From: Candidatus Obscuribacterales bacterium
Lineage (GTDB): Bacteria > Cyanobacteriota > Vampirovibrionia > Obscuribacterales > Obscuribacteraceae
NCBI GenBank assembly: GCA_020050835.1
Contig: JAGVKB010000086.1
Span: forward strand, 1-64,000
Length of the DNA stretch: 64,000 nt
Direction of reading: 5' to 3'
A program made the position numbers and the translations under genes. Below, piece by piece: positions 46,601 through 52,448 of the stretch (position 1 is the first letter of the stretch; the number at the start of each line of letters is the position of its first letter). The notes beneath the pieces are model-generated. The model was not told the origin of the DNA and did not search any database. It was given only the letters and a program-made list of their open reading frames with translations.

Positions 46601-48044
46601 AGACCCTCGATAGCCTTTGCGCCAGGTCTTTCGTAGCATCGATGAATTCAGGTGTTACAGCTGTAAGTTCTAATCTTATATCTGGCACCACGGAGCAATT
46701 GTGCAATCGTGCAAGTTCACCAAATACATCGAAAGCGCTTTTCATTAACGGGTCGCGATTGACATGAAGTGCTCGGACGTATTCGTTTAGTTTTTGGCGT
46801 CTACTTAGGAGCCGCTGAAACTCCTGCGGCGATAGATCAGCTGTGGGTTCCAATGTCTCTTGATAGCATTTCGCTAGTTCTTGTACCAGTTCCCGCTTAT
46901 TCGCCTTGTGACTATGAAGCTCCAAGCAGAAGTGTCCGAGGTGAGCCCCTTTCAGCCTCTTATGTACTACCTCAAGAGCGGCCATCTTTTCACTGACGAA
47001 TAGCACAGACTTGCCTTCGGCTACCGATTCCGCAATTAGATTAGTAATGGTCTGGCTCTTTCCAGTTCCTGGTGGACCATGAATTACCAGATTCAGTCCT
47101 TTCTTTGCAGCTTCCATGCACGCCATTTGACTGCTGTCAGCCTCTACTACCAAGTGACTCTTTCTCGGATCGACTATGGTGTCAAGTTTGTCCGCCGAAG
47201 GTAGCTCGCCCGATAATGCGTCCCTAACTTCCCGTGTCTTTTCTCCCGCCAATCCTCGGATAATCGGGTGAGTCTTTATGATCTCCGCACGCGAGACCAA
47301 GTCTTGATACATAACCAGTTTGTGGAATGAGAACATACCCAGCCAGCATTCTGAGCGCACTGCCCATCCCAGCCGCTTGATCTTGTTTGAGACTTTCTCT
47401 AAATAGCTTTCCAGCGAAGCGTTTTCCCAGTCGTCTGGCAACTCGGGCAGCTCAAGTTTGAAGTCATTCTTGAGCTTCACTTGAAGCGCCGGATTGAGCA
47501 CTATTTCGTCATCGGTGGGTTTCAGTTGAAAGGGTGCTTTTACAGATATTCGGTCCAACTCAACCGGAACCAGGATTAGCGGGCTTATGTAACTGTCGGT
47601 CATATTGGGTTCTTTCCATTCGATCAACCCAAAGGCCAAATGAAGTACTCTCACGCCTCGATCTTCATAATCCGAACGTGACCTTCTGAAGAGGTTGCGA
47701 AGCACTAGCCGAAGAACTTCAGGCTCCTTGTCTTTTGCCACTAGTTCATCGGGTCTTGGTGGGCGCCTTGGAACCGATTCTGGAATACCGCGCTGTTCGG
47801 CGACACCGATCCCAGGTTTTGGATTAGAAGCCGCGTGAATACCTCCTTCGGCTTCTATTTCGGGCAAGTAAAACTTAAATGGCTTTTCATCTACAACTAG
47901 CCGGCTGAAGACCTTCTCCATGCTCGGGTGATTGACCTGCATTGATGACTTTGAGGGTGCATTGAAGTAGAGCAGCTTGTTCCGCTTGCTGAGATCCACA
48001 AGCTTCTGCTTCCAGTCCTCAAGGCGTTTATCCACTAAACTCAT
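40680..48044 (-). CDS. DUF4011 superfamily-I helicase with C-terminal Vsr-like nuclease (Hhe-type defence protein)
   Basis: A single 2,454-aa protein. The N-terminal DUF4011 region (1-280) starts RLEDWKQKLVDLSKRNKLLYF. Walker A GPPGTGKSQT lies near 322. A helical insertion of about 1,450 residues follows. Walker B FDEAS (about 1818), CGDNKQLPP, WHYRSKHESLI, SAQGDERDVIIFS and VAVTRAREQV (about 2061) complete the SF1 motifs. A PD-(D/E)XK/Vsr-like nuclease (about 2118-2220) has YRIDLGV then ECDG. The end (2280-2454) resembles DUF3320. This DUF4011-helicase-Vsr-DUF3320 order is, as I recall, that of the single-gene anti-phage system Hhe. It probably degrades or blocks phage DNA. ATG at 48044 with a weak SD (GAAGGG). 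Confidence 0.9.
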   Translation of the reverse strand: MSLVDKRLEDWKQKLVDLSKRNKLLYFNAPSKSSMQVNHPSMEKVFSRLVVDEKPFKFYLPEIEAEGGIHAASNPKPGIGVAEQRGIPESVPRRPPRPDELVAKDKEPEVLRLVLRNLFRRSRSDYEDRGVRVLHLAFGLIEWKEPNMTDSYISPLILVPVELDRISVKAPFQLKPTDDEIVLNPALQVKLKNDFKLELPELPDDWENASLESYLEKVSNKIKRLGWAVRSECWLGMFSFHKLVMYQDLVSRAEIIKTHPIIRGLAGEKTREVRDALSGELPSADKLDTIVDPRKSHLVVEADSSQMACMEAAKKGLNLVIHGPPGTGKSQTITNLIAESVAEGKSVLFVSEKMAALEVVHKRLKGAHLGHFCLELHSHKANKRELVQELAKCYQETLEPTADLSPQEFQRLLSRRQKLNEYVRALHVNRDPLMKSAFDVFGELARLHNCSVVPDIRLELTAVTPEFIDATKDLAQRLSRVWKIAEEENKFIWAGCTATSFNPELRAQLLRLLSECQQSVEEVVASLQSASNQLDLQTPIDIQGALWLVQVIKHLNEGPLLGAPLLEIVDLDTVARGVKELRRLVADRNSILERLREKYQDSFFASDPSWSAELIGNGKQFLTLLPTFDPSDAQLEDKLRSVSAWSIEFLKELPGWITLSKLCEDRLRLASAKNPNALGELIQIVNLCGTGSQPEQAWFTQDTFDRASSFVAAMRASFTKRTELRNRLLPVYNESFLRLVGDLPDIQAAQRDLQPMIGSDSAALEIACDSHSVRTSREVIDRLAGVLDEARSISERLRIRVPTTLADVSALATLLTLLRSPERPVSMWLATISPGDVRDRIRDLRRDIKRRKDLLSDISAIFDESHRGWAQDLDALWSGLDSFGALVQLRPQAGDEVVTKAEDLYPLFSALTARTTHVAQDAKQLAAELAWPEPTTMKEIEKLVRIASIAGANDRPYEGWLDGSNRELAKRALRDLEVLLGEQHRVRQAVVSEFEAGVLELEVNGMIKALRTQYDSPLKWLQPEYHRLRKVVKQHRRDGKLPDNMIESLRQVQDVLDYELKLKELFPRIKALVGHWCSDRETDIDGARRCIAFVEELEVVGGTVHSSFVQLVVTSKATISAQMDVLERLKAGVADWFRLCEQIGQIISFARLPATGLPPGESSLLSIMTWLRDIDLSLAPVVGILARIRKSLRPPGQFNTNHIYLVLDKIREVLALEARQKSLEDTYGRVLGHWYQGFDTDVESAERALEVSERICVLLNHQVPDAVRTLFSSGDDGVWLTADVIHRLETQVTFIRSGLSRLAESFPSGIFPQISEQFNETAIPRHMEHCKNFADLSGRLVSFAQSALAAMHSPSQRSVGEQLHDLTLAAELLYLEQHIESRFPDYSTALGRCFKGYETDLDDAEQGLKLVLILKQKVGPEIPDPLVQAVCSDLPATHEVLTLARKAEASIAHLRSLTTQCLAPIQQLGSLNVDVFDADFDVSTKWLEQLRSIVFELLNGLEQLTPMSNAGKFGTLTEVFHDLEYLSKSRELERRVVQDQVEWHSWFPEDYQGVSTDWDKIVKNVGWLKDLRSSLGSSPFPTLVAQLITRSSRHLPDAERIAEYIIRFESLIDSLSSHFRGAPARSRNRFSDTQRRPFPEWAEHFVTLATEIDRLSDWIDYKNIKADLKTQGLEKLLDGLTGESGLEASSIPGVVYKTILSTWLARAFESDPALGQFQGRNHEAVIAEFRQLDRKLIDCGSSRVITALNQRRSLLPAVEPGGEVSTLLREAAKKKKHLPIRRLIREIPNLLTTLKPCILMSPLSVSQFLDPEHIKFDLIIFDEASQICSEDAVGAIYRGQQVVICGDNKQLPPTSFFERESQDDDFFEENDDDFPVFDSILDECIALGMPQSWLRWHYRSKHESLIAFSNHRFYSNRLVVFPSAFQEHELLGVKLVHVPDGVYDRGGNRSNPREAEVVARIVIDHWQRYPTRSIAVIAFSKAQQETIEDKIERLLDDHPELEGRYMSAGLEGFFVKNLESAQGDERDVIIFSVGYGKDKSGKLTMHFGPLNAQGGERRLNVAVTRAREQVVLVSSIRAADMDVSSTKAAGVLNLYHYLDYADRGMVALDLTHPMGRGDYDSPLEEDVAACIREMGFDVIPQVGCAGYRIDLGVIAPEQPGKFILGIECDGAMYHSSHTARDRDRMRQQVLEGKGWAIHRIWSPEWVNRRGAEIDRLRSAIEQARDHSPRIPVIGVGQGAEPVVLSAPKVTARKTDNQIVAAEDSLPAWVMCYETTEFTSDILQGFDMADAVSAETLVKLTKEVIKAEAPIHVKLLSRRIADYWGHQRISPKRQEAVEAAVDRVCSQGFAEVRDEFIYSNFKGAEILVRCPDPDEPGTQRTIDLIPPEELEGAICFLVQDCLSIDEDMLARRVANIFGFDRTGGLIREAIDAALEELAASGGIVKAGNRVSRPKA

Positions 48045-48773
48045 ACTCGCGCAACCCTTCTCTCCGACTCAGTTGCGGATAATCGATCGATTACCCCCAT
48101 TGTGACTATGGCGTAATGTAGTACCGCGACCAGACCTGATTCTGAATTTGCTAGCCAATGCCGTCGGCTGAATTCAGAGTTGGGCATGTTACACCGTTTT
48201 GGCTGAAACCGAGTCTGAGCAGGCTATTCCAGCTTCTGTTCCGCTCTTTTTTGACGTTTCGAAGCAGTCCCCGTTTCCTATGTACCACATCTCCCGAATC
48301 CCAGTCGCCGTTGTCATTATCAGCTTACTTGCCCACACTGCAGAATACGTACAGTCGCCACATTGTTCCTTCCGAAACCGCTACCACCTTCGATGTCTCC
48401 GTCCGATGTTGCTGGACCACATGGCGATTCACAAAGCCCTAAATGCAGCGACTCTGTTCGCTGCTTCCAAAGCTTGCGCAAGGCGTATGCATCCATAATT
48501 TTTGTAGAGTACACTTCCGGGTTTTCCCTATGTTCGATTTTCTGCAGTCGCTGATAGATTGGTATTAGTGCGGCAGATGGCAGCACTTTTCCGAGTAGCG
48601 ACGCAACGAACAACAGCAGATCGCTACCGATGTTTTCTCTTCATTTATCGCTGTTTCACCTCATTGCCGGATCTTGATTGAGTCAAAGATTCGGCTTTTC
48701 ATCGGTGCAACAGTCATTACTGCACCGCTCTTTCAAAAATGCCACCACGTTGGTGGCACTCAGGAGAACCATA
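48045..48773. other. Long intergenic region with palindrome
   Basis: Divergent promoter region between the helicase-nuclease and the HTH operon. A 97-codon minus frame (48320-48613, TTG start) has some protein-like character at its beginning (SLLGKVLPSAALIPIYQRLQ) but no SD or family. I do not call it. A perfect inverted repeat TGCCACCA / TGGTGGCA (48740-48758, 3-nt loop) lies 16 bp before the HTH start, so it is an operator or leader hairpin. Confidence 0.4.
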
Positions 48774-49016
48774 ATGAACAATATTGTTCCGTTCCCTTCG
48801 GCGCGGGCTCCTCAGCTCGCGTTGAGATCTTCTACCGGCGATCTTCTTACTCGCAAGGAAGCTGCCGCTTATCTTGGTGTTGCCGTAAAGACACTGGCCA
48901 TGTGGAAATGGTCGGGTCGTCATGGTCTACCGTTCGTGCAAATCGGAAGATTAGTCAGATATCGCAAGACCGACTTAGACACCTTCATCACGCAGCGCGT
49001 TTCGGGCGCACAGTAA
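48774..49016 (+). CDS. Excisionase-type HTH regulator
   Basis: 80 aa. The HTH_17 domain (25-75) reads LLTRKEAAAYLGVAVKTLAM, with the wing VRYRKTDLDTFI. It is clearly related to the two module HTH proteins. The SD AGGAG lies seven bases before the ATG at 48774; longer in-frame extension lacks an SD. A palindrome directly upstream suggests autoregulation. It may act as excisionase or regulator of the element. Confidence 0.85.
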   Translation: MNNIVPFPSARAPQLALRSSTGDLLTRKEAAAYLGVAVKTLAMWKWSGRHGLPFVQIGRLVRYRKTDLDTFITQRVSGAQ

Positions 49017-49032
49017 CAACATTCTCGTATAT

Positions 49033-49059
49033 AGGCGGGAGTCATAAATACTCCCGCCT
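49033..49059 (+). promoter_or_regulatory. Intercistronic hairpin
   Basis: AGGCGGGAGT / ACTCCCGCCT, 10-bp stem with a 7-nt loop, between two HTH genes and 20 bp before the next start. There is no T-run, so it is more likely an RNA-processing or translation-control element than a terminator. Confidence 0.5.
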
Positions 49060-49079
49060 CAATCATAATTGGAGGTCGC

Positions 49080-49313
49080 ATGACACACGCGAAGAGCACT
49101 CTTCAGCTCTTTACCGTGCGCGAAGCCGCTAAGCTTCTCGATATGTCCGAGCATACAATCCGCAGGCTGATCAAGCAGCGGAAATTGCCGGTAGTTCGTA
49201 TCGAGCAGCGCCTCATGCTTACAGCAAGCGGAATCGCGCAACTGATCAAGAAGAGCACATATCCTGCCGTGCAGGAAAAGGTACGTGAAACAGAGATTTG
49301 CTTCAGGTACTGA
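49080..49313 (+). CDS. Second HTH_17 DNA-binding protein
   Basis: 77 aa. FTVREAAKLLDMSEHTIRRL is followed by IKQRKLPVVRIEQRLMLTASGI, a MerR-like winged HTH of the excisionase class. The SD GGAGG lies four to five bases before ATG. It follows the first HTH gene by 63 bp and is likely in the same operon. Confidence 0.85.
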   Translation: MTHAKSTLQLFTVREAAKLLDMSEHTIRRLIKQRKLPVVRIEQRLMLTASGIAQLIKKSTYPAVQEKVRETEICFRY

Positions 49314-49389
49314 ACATCAATTCCAAATCTTTCTGACAAGGAGAGAGTTCCGCAATGGTCTCTCTCTTTGTCCCGTAAGGAGAACATTC

Positions 49390-49809
49390 ATGGACAAACT
49401 AAATTTCAAAGACACAGTTGCCTATGGCAATTCTGTGTTCACGCATGTAGAAAGACTCGAAGCGCTCTATGAGCAGCTTGTCGAAAAACTCTACGCTCTT
49501 GGCGAAGATGTGGCCGCTCGTATCGAGTCGCCTGAACGTGTCGCTGACGCGCTGCTAAAGGCTGCGGAGGCGCATATTCAAAGACGCAATGGGTACAGGC
49601 TCGCCGAGAAAGCCCTCGTAACTGCCTGTCGCATTCTCAACAGCGTCTGTCCAAATGACACCGCGAAGCTTGCGAGTGCATACAGGTTTCTCGGGCATGT
49701 TTGCTGCCGACAAGGTAAACATTGCCAGGCGCTGAAGTACAACACTCTGGCTGCGCTGCTCATGGTCAGCCCACAAAACACATCATTTCGTGATTGCAAG
49801 GGGCGCTAA
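49390..49809 (+). CDS. Small TPR-like protein
   Basis: 139 aa, all helical. The first part (15-50) is coiled-coil-like (RLEALYEQLVEKLYALGEDV). Two TPR-type pairs follow (ALLKAAEAHIQRRNGYRLAEKA, LASAYRFLGHVCCRQGKHCQAL). The start at 49390 has SD AGGAG at seven bases; the longer frame from 49285 has none. The role is unknown. The stop lies in the loop of the terminator that follows. Confidence 0.7.
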   Translation: MDKLNFKDTVAYGNSVFTHVERLEALYEQLVEKLYALGEDVAARIESPERVADALLKAAEAHIQRRNGYRLAEKALVTACRILNSVCPNDTAKLASAYRFLGHVCCRQGKHCQALKYNTLAALLMVSPQNTSFRDCKGR

Positions 49810-49824
49810 GCGCCCCTTCTTTTG
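49798..49824 (+). terminator. Intrinsic terminator overlapping a stop codon
   Basis: AAGGGGCGC / GCGCCCCTT, 9-bp stem with loop TAA, followed by CTTTT. The TAA loop is the stop codon of the upstream gene. Confidence 0.85.
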
Positions 49825-49854
49825 CTCTTGATTGAGCGTAAAGAGAGGTCAAAT

Positions 49855-50562
49855 ATGGCTGACATAGATTACGACGCCTGCTACGCGGCGCTGCAATTAA
49901 AGTGTGGCGCCGGTCCAACGGAAATCCACCAGGCGTGGAGGAGGCTCTCTCGTCTACACCACCCAGATCAGCACATGCGCGATCCAAGAGCGCACAAGCA
50001 GGCCGTTGAAAAACAAAAGCAAATCAACAATGCTCGCGATGTACTGAAAAAATGGTTCGAACACAATCCCACGATCCCGCCACCGAGAACTAATACTCCT
50101 TCTGGTAGTGCGCATTCTCGAAGCGGCTCATCGTCACAATCGAGTCAGCACCACAGCGGACAATCGCAATCGACCGGGAGTTCACGTGGTAGCAATCACA
50201 ACTCGCAGACGAATTACTCTCGCTCCAGCGGTAAGCAATCCCAGAATACGTATCAGCACAATGCGACCGGCCGAGCGGATTCTGGAAGTGGTTCATCCCA
50301 CCAACGAGCCGGTGCGGCGGCAAATCAAAAGGCAGAAGATCTGACCGGATGGTTTGTACCCTCCGATCTCGACTTGACACCGCTGCAGAAATTGGCGAGA
50401 AAGCTTGGTTCTGAGGATGCGCGCTCCAATTCCGATCAAACGGCCATCATCGGTTTCGTGCTTGGTTTTGCAGCGATCTTCGGTCCGATATGGCTGATAG
50501 GGATGCTTGTCAGACTGGTCTGCCAGACCTGCCTTCCAATTATCCTGAATGGCTTGAACTAA
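49855..50562 (+). CDS. J-domain protein with disordered linker and membrane anchor
   Basis: 235 aa. The N-terminal J domain (3-65) has the HPD motif in LHHPDQHM, needed to stimulate Hsp70 ATPase. A Ser/Gln/Asn/His-rich linker (75-165) follows. A C-terminal hydrophobic segment (about 195-230: AIIGFVLGFAAIFGPIWLIGMLVRLV) anchors it in the membrane with the J domain in the cytoplasm. SD GAGAGG before the ATG at 49855. Unusual cargo for a mobile element. It might recruit the host DnaK to a transfer or defence complex. Confidence 0.8.
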   Translation: MADIDYDACYAALQLKCGAGPTEIHQAWRRLSRLHHPDQHMRDPRAHKQAVEKQKQINNARDVLKKWFEHNPTIPPPRTNTPSGSAHSRSGSSSQSSQHHSGQSQSTGSSRGSNHNSQTNYSRSSGKQSQNTYQHNATGRADSGSGSSHQRAGAAANQKAEDLTGWFVPSDLDLTPLQKLARKLGSEDARSNSDQTAIIGFVLGFAAIFGPIWLIGMLVRLVCQTCLPIILNGLN

Positions 50563-50981
50563 CGATTCTCTTTTCGTCCGGCTACGTCACCTGTTACCTG
50601 TTTCGTTGGTTCTTTGCCGAGTCAGAAATCATCAAACTTCAAGAGAAGGTCCTCTATTTCCGTGCGGATCGATCTCCAGCCAACACTCTGGAGTTCCTCA
50701 AGGTCATGTTCGAAAAGCACAAACCGGCTTCAGGTGAATGGAAGTTCTCTGCGACCGGGGCAAAGCACGACGCTGTCCTTGAATACGACGAACAAATCAT
50801 TCCTGACCTGAAACATAAAAGACGCCTCGCGATCCGCTTTGCCGTGAAGCTGACGCCAACAGGACCGGTGGCAGCAGTAGAGATCCGTGCGAAGTCACCA
50901 CTAAATTCCTTTTCCTGCAATCGATTGGCCAAGGCCGTTGTCGCAGAATTAAAAGAGGAACTGCGCGAAGTAGCTGCGTAA
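50490..50981 (+). CDS. Unknown protein overlapping the J-domain gene
   Basis: 163 aa from an ATG at 50490, inside the end of the J-domain gene in another frame (73-bp overlap). No SD is seen, so a later non-ATG start is possible. A hydrophobic stretch (about 22-45: ELTILFSSGYVTCYLFRWFF) precedes a compact alpha/beta region with LEFLKVMFEKHKPASGEW and a basic strand RRLAIRFAVKLT. Coupled translation with the J-domain protein suggests joint function. Confidence 0.6.
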   Translation: MADRDACQTGLPDLPSNYPEWLELTILFSSGYVTCYLFRWFFAESEIIKLQEKVLYFRADRSPANTLEFLKVMFEKHKPASGEWKFSATGAKHDAVLEYDEQIIPDLKHKRRLAIRFAVKLTPTGPVAAVEIRAKSPLNSFSCNRLAKAVVAELKEELREVAA

Positions 50982-51011
50982 TTCCTCGGAACCTTCGAGC
51001 ATCACAATGAG

Positions 51012-51047
51012 GCCGGCTGACGATCCGATGCGTCATGCCGGTCTTTT
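51012..51047 (+). terminator. Probable intrinsic terminator
   Basis: CCGGC-TGACG / CGTCA-T-GCCGG hairpin followed by TCTTTT, after the 163-aa gene. Confidence 0.65.
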
Positions 51048-51319
51048 CCTTTGGCAGCATTCCATCAAACTACCCGTCTTGACTCCCTCTGCTCTTTTAT
51101 CTGCGAGCGAAGGCGGGCAATAGACGGCAGATGCGAAACATGCGCGCCTTCGCCCGCTCGATTTTAGCAGAGCGGTCAAGACAGACCTGGCGAAAGCCGA
51201 GGAGCACACTGATGCACGTGCCTTGATTGCGCTCAGGACGGGACAAATCCGGCAGTAGTGCAAAGCCGGGGCCGCAGTTCGGGTGTGCTATCCGGCTGAT
51301 CGAGGCAGCTGAGTTAGGC
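51048..51319. other. Gene-free region before the leader RNA
   Basis: GC-rich with several short self-complementary stretches but no supported gene. It probably holds the promoter of the sigma-factor transcript; none is obvious. Confidence 0.35.
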
Positions 51320-51490
51320 GACAGTAAGTCTTGGCTCATTTCTTCATTTCAATTCTACGAGGGCGGCGCCACCGCGCGTCAAGCGCGTTGGAAACCGAAC
51401 GCGTCGCGCTGCCGGACCATTCCGCTTGACCCGCAGAGCCACCCCCGTACCCCTGTGTGCGGCGAAAAGCTGATCACACAAGGAGGTTAT
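51320..51490 (+). ncRNA. Structured leader RNA element A (upstream of sigma factor)
   Basis: Shares blocks AGTCTTGGCT, GGCGCCACCGCGC, CCATTCCGCTTGACCCGC and GGCGAAAAGC with 56726-56890, at nearly equal spacings. Closing stem ACGAGGG (51357-63) / CCCCCGT (51442-48) has one mismatch. Long-range stem GTCAAGCG (51378-85) / CGCTTGAC (51423-30) encloses a variable hairpin (CGCGTTGG / CCGAACGCG). Next comes TGTGTG (51454-59) / CACACA (51475-80) with an inner CGGC-GAAAA-GCTG hairpin, directly before the SD AAGGAGG. It looks like a riboswitch-like or protein-binding leader. I do not recognise a known family. Confidence 0.65.
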
Positions 51491-51494
51491 TAAC

Positions 51495-52037
51495 ATGCAA
51501 GGAACAGAGGGAGCGAATGTCGAATTCAGTTCAATGTTCGCTGCAGCCAGACGGATGACTCGGAAATACGGATATATCGGGTATTTCGACCCTGACGATG
51601 TGGCACAGAATGCGATGATAAAGTCGCTCAATCGGACCGGCGAAAGACAACCGACTATTGGCTGGCTCTATAAGACCGTGCGCAGTTCAGCCGCTGATGC
51701 GGGTCGCATCTGTGCCCGCGAGCGTGCAATTGTCGGCCGCATCATTGGGTCATCAACCAGCTGCGTCCGCGAACAGATCGATGACCTGGGCAGCACTTAT
51801 CTGGATTCACGGCTCGAAGCCATCGGCGAAGATGAGGAAGACCCCGATCTATTTGAGCAACTGACGGCAATGTTGAAGCAGCTAACAACACCTCTTAGAG
51901 AGGTACTGCTACTTTATGCAAGCGGCCGCAGTTATGAGGACATCGCAGCCATCACCGGCGCAAAAGTTGGTACGGTACGATCACGCCTGCACTATGCGCG
52001 CTTACGTGCACGAGAAATTATGCGCGACGTCGCTTAG
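51495..52037 (+). CDS. ECF-type RNA polymerase sigma factor
   Basis: 180 aa. Region 2 (about 12-60) includes YFDPDDVAQNAMIKSLNR and GWLYKTVRSSAAD. Region 4 (about 120-175) includes PLREVLLLYASGRSYEDIAA and VGTVRSRLHYARLRAREI, the -35-binding HTH. It redirects RNA polymerase to a small regulon, possibly element genes. Strong SD AAGGAGG eight bases before ATG, immediately after structured element A. No anti-sigma gene is adjacent. Confidence 0.88.
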   Translation: MQGTEGANVEFSSMFAAARRMTRKYGYIGYFDPDDVAQNAMIKSLNRTGERQPTIGWLYKTVRSSAADAGRICARERAIVGRIIGSSTSCVREQIDDLGSTYLDSRLEAIGEDEEDPDLFEQLTAMLKQLTTPLREVLLLYASGRSYEDIAAITGAKVGTVRSRLHYARLRAREIMRDVA

Positions 52038-52049
52038 AGGATTGAATCA

Positions 52050-52075
52050 CGCCGGCGGGCCGCGGCCTGCCGGCG
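52050..52075 (+). terminator. Hairpin after sigma-factor gene
   Basis: CGCCGGC / GCCGGCG with an inner GGC / GCC pairing, 12 bp after the stop. Only a short T-rich stretch follows, so termination may be weak. Confidence 0.5.
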
Positions 52076-52150
52076 GATGTTCTTGTCCGGGAGACCTGAT
52101 GAACCCGAACGCTGGACTATGCCAGATTGCTATAGGGTAAATTGTGGCTC

Positions 52151-52179
52151 TTGACGGACACCCGGCTATCGTATATATT
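52151..52179 (+). promoter_or_regulatory. Sigma70-type promoter of the GHKL operon
   Basis: TTGACG (52151-52156), a 17-bp spacer, and TATATT (52174-52179). The predicted start near 52186 excludes the upstream GTG-initiated extension and sets the first gene's start at 52210. Confidence 0.75.
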
Positions 52180-52209
52180 GCAAATGTACGAACACACAGC
52201 GGGTATATT

Positions 52210-52437
52210 ATGCGGGAAAAGGATCGGGAAAAGTTCGTAGAGCTAGCGAACAAACGTGTAAATAATGCCATTAAAGCCATACAGCTCATTGGAAATCTGT
52301 CGAACAAATCGAACTACGACTACACGGAGGAGGATATCAGCGAGATCTTCGCTGCCTTGAACCGTGAGCTGAAGTCATGCAGGGATAGATTCAATAGTCC
52401 AAATGGAAAGCGCAAACCGAGTTTTCAGCTCAAATAG
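52210..52437 (+). CDS. 75-aa helical protein, first gene of GHKL operon
   Basis: Small charged helical protein (EKDREKFVELANKRVNNAIK, TEEDISEIFAALNRELKSC) with a basic tail. It begins at the ATG at 52210, about 24 nt after the predicted transcription start; the SD is weak. No family is recognised. It ends 11 bp before the ATPase gene, so it is likely a regulator or accessory subunit of it. Confidence 0.65.
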   Translation: MREKDREKFVELANKRVNNAIKAIQLIGNLSNKSNYDYTEEDISEIFAALNRELKSCRDRFNSPNGKRKPSFQLK

Positions 52438-52448
52438 GATAGAGACCC

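Noticed and set aside
48320-48613. 97-codon minus frame with TTG start
   Set aside because: The beginning looks protein-like, but there is no SD, the second half is low quality and no family is recognised. Kept only as a note in the gap.
51320-51490. Known riboswitch or ribozyme class (cobalamin, c-di-GMP, THF, twister, HDV-like, hammerhead)
   Set aside because: I compared remembered consensus cores, and none fits the shared blocks. Short likenesses such as GCCAC or CTGA..GAAA are not in the right arrangement.
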